Shown here piece after piece: positions 1 through 4,716 of a DNA stretch of 6,803 nt; the stretch's first letter is position 1, and every line of letters starts with the position of its first letter. The stretch lies in assembly GCA_937884735.1 (NCBI GenBank), contig CAKZYI010000782.1, forward strand, positions 1-6,803, written 5' to 3'. Made by a program: the position numbers and the translations under genes. Below the pieces are notes generated by a model that was given only the letters and a program-made list of their open reading frames with translations, was not told where the DNA came from and made no database searches. The stretch comes from an uncultured Pleurocapsa sp. (GTDB lineage Bacteria > Cyanobacteriota > Cyanobacteriia > Cyanobacteriales > Xenococcaceae).

Positions 1-1
1 G

Positions 2-175
2 TTTTGGCATCCCGTGATGCCTGCCGCTCAACCCTCAAAACAATTCCAAAAAGCTAAATTGTGGAAGCAAAAGCTGGTTTGGTGGCTAAATAATTCTGGC
101 AGAGCAACGGTTAAAAGCGATCGCTTTTGTCACCAGCCATACCAAGATTTCTCACTATATTTTTTATTTTTATGA
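2..175 (+). CDS. Possible 3' end of an upstream gene (uncertain open frame)
   Basis: One plus-strand frame is open from the window edge to a TGA at 173-175, about 57 codons. It is rich in Lys, Gln and Trp (for example KLWKQKLVWWLN) and I recognise no family. It contains an in-frame ATG at 17-19 and runs through a HIP1 site. If real, it would be the C-terminal part of a gene that begins outside the window, ending 71 bp before the permease. A second frame ends earlier (TAA at 55-57), so the true upstream reading frame cannot be decided. A chance open frame is equally likely, and there is no codon-use or homology support. Confidence 0.18.
   Translation, partial: FWHPVMPAAQPSKQFQKAKLWKQKLVWWLNNSGRATVKSDRFCHQPYQDFSLYFLFL
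113..128. repeat. HIP1 site within a 16-bp perfect palindrome
   Basis: The sequence AAAAGCGATCGCTTTT is a perfect palindrome around the HIP1 octamer at 117-124. HIP1 is the highly over-represented palindrome of many cyanobacterial genomes. Other exact copies start at 2924 (end of hpxO), 3097 (in uraH), 5294 (in the deaminase gene) and 6299 (in ybaK). The main value here is taxonomic. Confidence 0.85.
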
Positions 176-211
176 CCTAACGCTTTGGCTAATTCTCAAA
201 ATAAATATATA

Positions 212-233
212 CGGACGAACGGCCGTTCGCCCG
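212..233. repeat. GC-rich palindrome upstream of the permease
   Basis: The core CGAACGGCCGTTCG (216-229) is a perfect 14-bp palindrome. The arms extend to 11 bp each with one mismatch (215 against 230). It stands out as GC-rich in AT-rich surroundings and ends 13 bp before the permease ATG. The core resembles a dispersed palindrome that I recall from cyanobacterial intergenic regions, so it may be a mobile or repetitive palindromic element. It could also be an operator, or a 5' UTR hairpin that limits access to the start codon. The palindrome is seen directly; its function is not. Confidence 0.7.
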
Positions 234-246
234 CAACAATCAAATT

Positions 247-1650
247 ATGGTACAACCTACGAATCAAGAGATAACTATAGAAACAGAAAATATACAGACA
301 GAAGCACCTGCTTCGATAGAATCAGATTTAATTTATGGCTTAGAATCCCGTCCACCTTTTGTCGAATCAATCTTTGTCGCCTTGCAGCACGTCTTCGCCT
401 GTTTTGTAGGCATTATTACCCCTGGACTAATTATCTGTGGCGCATTAGAAGTACCTCCTGCCGACACCACCTATATTCTTAGTATGTCCTTGGTGGTGTC
501 GGGTATCGCTACCTTTATTCAAGCCAAAAGAATTGGGCCTGTAGGCTCGGGTTTATTGAGCGTCCAGGGAACAAGCTTTGCTTTTCTAGGGCCAATTATT
601 GCTGCGGGTTTGGCAGTAAAAGGCGGTGGCGGAACTGTCGAAGATGCCTTGGGTTTAATCTTTGGCTTATGTTTCTTTGGGGCATTTGTAGAAATTTTTG
701 TTAGCCGCTTTTTACATCTAGCAAATAAAGTAATTACCCCCTTAGTTACGGGGGTTGTAGTAACCCTAATTGGTCTTACTCTAATTAAGGTAGGCATCAC
801 TTCAATGGGTGGAGGTGTACCCGCCCAAAGAGCGGAAACTTTTGGCAATCCCGTCTTTTTAGGAGTAGCATTTTTAGTTTTGGCAGTAATTGTGGCACTA
901 AACAGTACTACCAACAATTATCTGCGGATGTCTTCGATTGTCGTGGGTCTGATTGTTGGATTTCTAGTTTCTAATCCTTTAGGGCTAGTAGACTTTAGTA
1001 ATTTAGCTAGTTTGCCACCAGTTGCCATACCCATTCCTTTTCGTTACGGTTTGAACTTTAATTTTGGGGCATTTATTCCCTTTGCCTTCTTGTATTTAAT
1101 TACGGCAATCGAAACTATTGGAGATTTGACCGCAACTTCAGCTATTTCTGGCGAACCAATTGAAGGCCCAAAATACTTCAAGCGCATCAAAGGTGGAGTT
1201 TTAGGTGATGGTGTAAACTCAATTATTGCTGCTTGTTTAAATACCTTTCCTAACACCAGCTTTAGTCAAAACAACGGTGTAATTCAACTAACTGGGGTAG
1301 GCAGCCGTTATGTAGGCTATTTTATCTCGGCATTCTTTGTGATTCTTGGTTTATTTCCGATTGTCGCTGGAGTTTTCCAGGCATTACCCCAACCCGTACT
1401 AGGCGGCGCAACAATAGTAATGTTTGGTACAGTAGCAGTAGCGGGAATCAAGATTTTGTCTTGTGTTAACCTCACCAAACGCAACTCGATTATCTTAGCT
1501 TTGTCTTTGGGTTTGGGTTTAGGAGTTAGTGTCGTTCCCGAAGTTTTGGAACAAATGCCTTCCTTAATTAAAAGCATCTTTTCTTCTGGTATCTCCACAG
1601 GCGGTATCACTGCACTGTTGTTAAATATAATTTTGCCAGGACGCGAATAA
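247..1650 (+). CDS. NCS2/NAT family purine permease (xanthine/urate type)
   Basis: This 467-residue inner-membrane protein is a full-length member of the nucleobase-cation symporter 2 family (UraA, XanQ, UacT, UapA), which imports nucleobases with a cation, usually H+. After a polar N-terminus (residues 1-40) it is hydrophobic throughout, consistent with the family's 14 membrane segments. Visible family marks are the first-helix QH pair (Q47-H48), E289 and D293 in the IETIGD segment (the pair matching XanQ E272/D276), and the NAT signature QNNGVIQLTG (341-350). Asp at 293 and Gln-Asn at 341-342 fit purine carriers; UraA has His and Glu at the corresponding sites. With urate-degrading genes downstream, urate or xanthine is the likely substrate, but the exact purine is inferred. 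The next Met is at residue 80 inside the membrane domain, so this start is required. No Shine-Dalgarno is seen. Confidence 0.93.
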   Translation: MVQPTNQEITIETENIQTEAPASIESDLIYGLESRPPFVESIFVALQHVFACFVGIITPGLIICGALEVPPADTTYILSMSLVVSGIATFIQAKRIGPVGSGLLSVQGTSFAFLGPIIAAGLAVKGGGGTVEDALGLIFGLCFFGAFVEIFVSRFLHLANKVITPLVTGVVVTLIGLTLIKVGITSMGGGVPAQRAETFGNPVFLGVAFLVLAVIVALNSTTNNYLRMSSIVVGLIVGFLVSNPLGLVDFSNLASLPPVAIPIPFRYGLNFNFGAFIPFAFLYLITAIETIGDLTATSAISGEPIEGPKYFKRIKGGVLGDGVNSIIAACLNTFPNTSFSQNNGVIQLTGVGSRYVGYFISAFFVILGLFPIVAGVFQALPQPVLGGATIVMFGTVAVAGIKILSCVNLTKRNSIILALSLGLGLGVSVVPEVLEQMPSLIKSIFSSGISTGGITALLLNIILPGRE

Positions 1651-1685
1651 CTTTGTCCTTTGTTTTTTGTTCTTCGTCCTTTGTT
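1651..1685 (+). repeat. Five CTTTGTY heptads directly after the permease stop
   Basis: Five in-phase 7-base units follow the permease stop codon without a gap: CTTTGTC, CTTTGTT, TTTTGTT, CTTCGTC, CTTTGTT. On the other strand they read RACRAAG/RACAAAA, which resembles a rotation (RACNAAY) of the heptad array that follows. They therefore look like an opposite-orientation relative of that array. The tract is T-rich but has no clear hairpin in front of a T-run, so I do not call it a terminator. Confidence 0.8.
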
Positions 1686-1695
1686 GTCTCAAGAT

Positions 1696-1793
1696 TAATA
1701 ACCAACAACCGATGACGAATAACCAATGACGAATAACTAACAACCAATAACCGATGACTAAAGACTAATGACTAATAACCAATAACCAACAAC
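1696..1793 (+). repeat. 14-unit heptanucleotide tandem array, consensus NAAYRAC
   Basis: Fourteen 7-base units run in unbroken phase: TAATAAC, CAACAAC, CGATGAC, GAATAAC, CAATGAC, GAATAAC, TAACAAC, CAATAAC, CGATGAC, TAAAGAC, TAATGAC, TAATAAC, CAATAAC, CAACAAC. Positions 5-7 are RAC in every unit, position 1 is free, and position 4 is C, T or once A. This matches the cyanobacterial short tandemly repeated (STRR-type) heptanucleotide class. The array ends 5 bp before the hpxO ATG and would form nearly all of its leader. It contains four tiny ATG-initiated frames of 4-5 codons (from 1712, 1726, 1754 and 1768), each closed by TAA or TGA within the array. Confidence 0.93.
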
Positions 1794-1798
1794 TAAAA

Positions 1799-2962
1799 AT
1801 GTACGATCTAAAAGCAATTGTAATTGGCGCAGGAATGGCAGGATTGGCTGCGGGTATTGCTATGCGTCAGGCAGGATACGAAGTAGAGATTTATGAAAAG
1901 ACTAGTAAGCTACGTCCTGCGGGGGCTGGTATTTCCTTGTGGTCAAATGGCATTAAAGTTCTGAATAAGTTAGGACTAGGGAAAGAGATTGCTGGTATTG
2001 GCGGACAAATGAACCGTATGGAATATCGCAACCTAGAGGGAGAGGTTTTAACTGACGTTAACTTAATTCCTTTAATGGAACAGGTAGGGCAAAGACCCTA
2101 TCCCGTATCCCGCACGGATTTACAGCAGATGATGTTAAGTGCTTTTGGTGAGTCTGATGTCAAAATGGGGATGCGTTGTGTAGAAGTCAAGCAGGATGCA
2201 GATAGTGCTACAGCTATTTTTGAAGACGGTAGTACCGCTACAGGGGATGTAGTTATCGGTGCGGATGGAGTACATTCTGTAGTGCGTACCTATCTTGCTG
2301 GGGGCAAAATTACTCCCCGCTATGCAGGTTACGTCAACTGGAATGGATTGGTAGAAGCCAGTCCAGATCTTGCTGAAAGTGATGTTTGGGTAATCTATGT
2401 CGGCGATGGCAAACGCGCTTCTATGATGCCTGTAGGAAACAATCGCTTTTATTTCTTTATGGGTTGTCCTAAGCCTCAAGGAACAACTGCACCCAATGGA
2501 GATATTCGCAGCGAGCTTAAAGAAACCTTTGCAGGATGGGCGCAGCCAGTGCAAAACTTGATTGAGAAACTAGACCCCGAACAGGTTAATCGATTAGAAA
2601 TAGGTGATATTGATCCTTTGCCTAATCTAGTTGAGGGTAGAATTGCCTTAGTAGGAGATTCGGCGCACGCAACTACCCCAACTTTGGGACAGGGTGGCTG
2701 TCAGGCTATGGAGGATGCGGAGGTATTGTGTCGCTATCTGGTAACAACTAATATCAGTGTCGAAGATGCCCTCAAACGCTATGAAGCCGAACGAAAGGAA
2801 AGAGTGGCAAAGCTGGTTTTAAAAGCCCGCAAACGCACCGATACTATTTACAATAAAGAGCCAGATTTGACTCAGCAATGGTACGAACAGTTAAAGCAGG
2901 AAGATCCTCAAGATGTTACAGGTGCGATCGCAAAAATCATCTTGGGAGGCCCTTTGCATTAA
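1799..2962 (+). CDS. hpxO: FAD-dependent urate hydroxylase
   Basis: This cytosolic flavoprotein monooxygenase converts urate to 5-hydroxyisourate with NAD(P)H and O2, replacing cofactor-free uricase in some bacteria. It has 387 residues, close to Klebsiella HpxO. The N-terminal FAD-binding motif is G10-A-G12-M-A-G15, with E33 closing the Rossmann fold. The second flavin motif is GADGVHS (154-160), and the third is GDSAH...GQGG (286-300). The segment from R206 to Y218 (GKRASMMPVGNNRFYFF) matches the HpxO stretch holding the substrate-site Arg204 and Tyr216, with the same 12-residue spacing. That separates it from generic salicylate-hydroxylase-like paralogues. uraH and uraD directly downstream encode the next two steps. 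The start abuts the heptad array with no Shine-Dalgarno, but the Rossmann motif at residue 10 fixes it. Confidence 0.93.
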   Translation: MYDLKAIVIGAGMAGLAAGIAMRQAGYEVEIYEKTSKLRPAGAGISLWSNGIKVLNKLGLGKEIAGIGGQMNRMEYRNLEGEVLTDVNLIPLMEQVGQRPYPVSRTDLQQMMLSAFGESDVKMGMRCVEVKQDADSATAIFEDGSTATGDVVIGADGVHSVVRTYLAGGKITPRYAGYVNWNGLVEASPDLAESDVWVIYVGDGKRASMMPVGNNRFYFFMGCPKPQGTTAPNGDIRSELKETFAGWAQPVQNLIEKLDPEQVNRLEIGDIDPLPNLVEGRIALVGDSAHATTPTLGQGGCQAMEDAEVLCRYLVTTNISVEDALKRYEAERKERVAKLVLKARKRTDTIYNKEPDLTQQWYEQLKQEDPQDVTGAIAKIILGGPLH

Positions 2963-2963
2963 T

Positions 2964-2998
2964 CTATAACTCATACCCTAAAACCTATGGCCTATAAC
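2964..2998 (+). repeat. Five degenerate CTATAAC-type heptads after hpxO
   Basis: Five in-phase 7-base units begin one base after the hpxO stop: CTATAAC, TCATACC, CTAAAAC, CTATGGC, CTATAAC. The first and last are identical and the middle three are diverged. The unit is related to, but distinct from, the NAAYRAC type. It is followed by a 2-base shift of phase before the array at 3015. Confidence 0.6.
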
Positions 2999-3010
2999 GA
3001 AGCTTACAAG

Positions 3011-3035
3011 TAACTAATAACCAATAACCAATGAC
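3011..3035 (+). repeat. Heptad array overlapping the uraH start codon
   Basis: After a partial unit (TAAC), the units TAATAAC (3015), CAATAAC (3022) and CAATGAC (3029) run into the coding sequence. The ATG of uraH lies inside the CAATGAC unit and the following TAATGGT is a diverged unit within codons 2-4. Bases 3011-3028 are the exact reverse complement of 3393-3410 on the other side of uraH. Confidence 0.9.
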
Positions 3036-3393
3036 TAATGGTAAGTTAACAACTCATGTTTTGGATACGGCAAATGGTTGTCCTGGAAAAGAAATTGCGA
3101 TCGCTCTATGGAAACTAGATTCAAAGGTAGATTCTAAAACTCTGCTGAAAACAGTTAAAACAAATCAAGATGGACGTACTGATGAACTATTATTAGCAGG
3201 TGAGGAATTAGAAACGGGAGTATATGAGCTAGTCTTTAAAGTCGGTGATTATTTTGCTCGTTATGGAGAATATTCCGAGCCGCTTTTTTTAGACGAGATT
3301 CCGATTCGGTTTGGTATTAGCGATATTGAAGCTCATTATCACGTTCCTTTGTTGGTTTCTCCTTGGTCTTATAGTACCTATCGTGGAAGTTAG
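3031..3393 (+). CDS. uraH: 5-hydroxyisourate hydrolase (transthyretin-like)
   Basis: UraH hydrolyses 5-hydroxyisourate, the HpxO product, to OHCU. At 120 residues it has the length of a standard tetrameric HIUase. The N-terminal signature LTTHVLDTANGCPG (6-19) carries active-site His9, R49 lies in QDGRT, His104 in HYHVPLLVSPW, and the diagnostic C-terminal tetrapeptide YRGS (117-120) ends the protein. All expected catalytic residues are therefore present. There is no signal peptide, so the protein is cytosolic. The ATG at 3031 lies in a heptad repeat that supplies codons 1-3; the ATG at 3038 is out of frame and soon hits a stop, and no other in-frame Met precedes the conserved block. It lies 68 bp after hpxO. 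Its stop codon TAG shares its G with the first unit of an inverted heptad array. Confidence 0.95.
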   Translation: MTNGKLTTHVLDTANGCPGKEIAIALWKLDSKVDSKTLLKTVKTNQDGRTDELLLAGEELETGVYELVFKVGDYFARYGEYSEPLFLDEIPIRFGISDIEAHYHVPLLVSPWSYSTYRGS

Positions 3394-3427
3394 TTATTGG
3401 TTATTAGTTATTGGTCATTTGTTACTA
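3393..3427 (-). repeat. Inverted heptad array at the uraH stop codon
   Basis: On the plus strand the units are GTTATTG, GTTATTA, GTTATTG, GTCATTT, GTTACTA. On the minus strand they read TAGTAAC, AAATGAC, CAATAAC, TAATAAC, CAATAAC, the same family as the arrays upstream of uraH and hpxO but inverted. The first base is the last base of the uraH stop codon. The first 18 bases pair perfectly with 3011-3028. Confidence 0.9.
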
Positions 3428-3590
3428 GTGAATAATTTGAAAATAGGCGAAATTAAGTGTTGTTTAGAACCTACAACAAAATTGATTTTTTAATCGGATT
3501 ATTGAGTCTACCTTAATTAATCATTTTAAACCTCGTCTTAACATTTTAGAAAATCCTCTATATAAAAAAGCTTGAACATATATTTTGTAG
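3428..3590. other. AT-rich spacer between uraH and uraD
   Basis: This stretch holds no convincing gene. A weak inverted repeat, TGTTGT (3458-3463) against ACAACA (3473-3478), is followed eight bases later by a T6 run (3486-3491) and might be a poor terminator. TATAAA at 3561-3566 and TATATT at 3579-3584 are possible -10 hexamers in front of uraD, with no good -35 partner. This is the longest gap among the plus-strand genes, so a separate uraD promoter is conceivable. Confidence 0.3.
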
Positions 3591-4148
3591 ATGAATAATA
3601 TCAAAATTTCAGAATTAAATAAAATGTCACAAGCAGAGTTTACCAAAGCTTTGGGCGAAATTTGGGAAGAAACGCCAGTAATTGCTCAAAAAGCTTGGTA
3701 TAGTAAACCTTTTGACGATTTAAAGGCTTTATATCAGGCTATGATGGCGATCGTTAATGGTATGAGTAATGAAGAACAGCTTACATTAATTAAAGCTCAT
3801 CCCGATCTTGGTAGCAAAGCAAAAATGGCGGAAGCTTCAGTACAAGAACAAGCAGGGGTAGGTCTAGATCGTTTATCTGAGTCTGAATATCAGCGTTTTC
3901 AATCTCTCAATCAGGCTTACAAAGACAAGTTTGACTTTCCTTTTATTATTGCCGTCAAAGAACATACTAAAGAAAGCATTTTACAAGCCTTTGAAACTCG
4001 GCTTAAAAACGATCTAAAACAAGAAAAACAACAAGCTTTAGCAGAAATTAGTAAAATTGCTCGATTTCGTCTTGAAGCCCTCATGAAAAATCAAAAACAG
4101 CACAATATCAGCAGCGACGAAGTTTCTCAAGTAGTAGATATAGTTTAA
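3591..4148 (+). CDS. uraD: OHCU decarboxylase
   Basis: UraD decarboxylates 2-oxo-4-hydroxy-4-carboxy-5-ureidoimidazoline stereospecifically to (S)-allantoin, the last step of urate breakdown to allantoin. The 185-residue, all-helical protein is slightly long for the family. Family marks in order are ISELNKMSQAEF (6-17), W36 in the AW pair, the active-site HPDLG (70-74) with catalytic His70, EQAGVGLDRL (86-95) with the Glu86-Gln87 pair, and the FPFIIAVKEH block (116-125). About 20 polar residues (166-185, KNQKQHNISSDEVSQ...) extend beyond the conserved RLEAL end. Met12 is an alternative start, but residues 5-11 fit the family N-terminus, so Met1 is preferred. No ribosome binding site is evident. 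It acts in the cytosol directly after UraH. Confidence 0.94.
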   Translation: MNNIKISELNKMSQAEFTKALGEIWEETPVIAQKAWYSKPFDDLKALYQAMMAIVNGMSNEEQLTLIKAHPDLGSKAKMAEASVQEQAGVGLDRLSESEYQRFQSLNQAYKDKFDFPFIIAVKEHTKESILQAFETRLKNDLKQEKQQALAEISKIARFRLEALMKNQKQHNISSDEVSQVVDIV

Positions 4149-4215
4149 GGCATTCATGGAGTTTTCCCAAAAGATATACTGCAACCCATAGAAGAAAAAT
4201 AAATTATTTTGAGCA

Positions 4216-4629
4216 ATGTCAGGAGAAACTAATCTTATTAAATTATTGCAATCTATGGAGCCTATTCTTTATCCAGAAGAATACGTTTTTTGCAGCGTTG
4301 GCAGTATAAACCCCACCAACAATAGCGAGGATTTTTACGCTTATCTTGCTCCTATTGGTTTATTTAGAGAAAGTGAGGGAACAACTCTAATTCTTAAGCG
4401 GGAAAAAGCCGATCTTGCTGCCTTATCTTACACATCAATATTCTGCATGATTACTTTGTCAGTTCATTCTAGTCTTGAAGCAGTTGGCTTTCTGGCTGCC
4501 ATTACCAATAAATTAGCCCAACACAATATTAGCGTAAATCCAGTTTCCGCTTATTATCATGACCATTTGTTCGTACCTATCGATCTTGCTAATGAGGCAA
4601 TGATATTACTCCAAGAGTTTTCAAAATAA
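4216..4629 (+). CDS. ACT-domain-containing small protein (COG3602/DUF2241-like)
   Basis: This 137-residue soluble protein resembles the stand-alone ACT-like family once called DUF2241 (COG3602). It starts with SGETNLIKLLQSMEP (2-16), continues with EEYVFCSV (21-28), GLFRESEGTTLILKR (48-62) and the ACT core MITLSVHSSLEAVG (78-91), and ends with the characteristic AYYHDHLFVP (112-121). Two ACT-like halves are plausible. ACT domains usually bind amino acids or other small ligands and regulate enzymes or transport, but no activity is established for this family that I know of. It sits 67 bp after uraD and 87 bp before the deaminase gene, so a role as ligand sensor or modulator of purine breakdown is an inference from position only. 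A weak GAG lies 3 bases before the ATG. Confidence 0.85.
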   Translation: MSGETNLIKLLQSMEPILYPEEYVFCSVGSINPTNNSEDFYAYLAPIGLFRESEGTTLILKREKADLAALSYTSIFCMITLSVHSSLEAVGFLAAITNKLAQHNISVNPVSAYYHDHLFVPIDLANEAMILLQEFSK

Positions 4630-4658
4630 AATAATTTATTGCATTTATTATCTAAAAA

Positions 4659-4666
4659 GCGATCGC
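4659..4666. repeat. Intergenic HIP1 site before the deaminase gene
   Basis: An exact GCGATCGC lies in the 87-bp gap between the ACT-domain gene and the amidohydrolase gene. The rest of that gap is AT-rich, with TATATA at 4685-4690 as a possible -10 but no matching -35 and no hairpin that I can see. Confidence 0.85.
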
Positions 4667-4716
4667 TCTACTTCAATTAAACTGTATATATCCTCTTCAT
4701 CTCTTATCCTTTTAAA

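Noticed and set aside
1..246. NtcA-type site (GTA-N8-TAC) in front of the permease
   Set aside because: Nitrogen control would make sense, but this leader has no GTA triplet. The other gaps also gave no GTA-N8-TAC match by eye.
519..917. Minus-strand open frame opposite the permease gene
   Set aside because: It lies wholly inside the well-supported permease gene. Its Pro/Lys/Thr-rich translation is what antisense of hydrophobic codons gives. The smaller frames at 1044-1256 and 1317-1610 are rejected for the same reason.
1651..1690. T-rich tract after the permease as a terminator
   Set aside because: The T-rich look is due to CTTTGTY heptads. No stable hairpin precedes a T-run.
1696..1793. 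CRISPR array
   Set aside because: The period is 7 bases with no spacers and no cas genes nearby; it is a simple heptanucleotide tandem array.
2135..2554. Minus-strand open frame opposite hpxO
   Set aside because: It is fully contained in hpxO, whose flavin motifs span the region, and the translation resembles no family.
3458..3491. Rho-independent terminator after uraH
   Set aside because: The stem is only 6 bp with two GC pairs, the loop is 9 bases, and the T-run starts 8 bases after the stem, so the support is too weak for a call.
3311..3493. Plus-strand 60-codon frame overlapping the end of uraH
   Set aside because: It begins inside uraH in another frame, and much of it is translation of the inverted heptad array. 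The hydrophobic residues come from the GTTATTG units.
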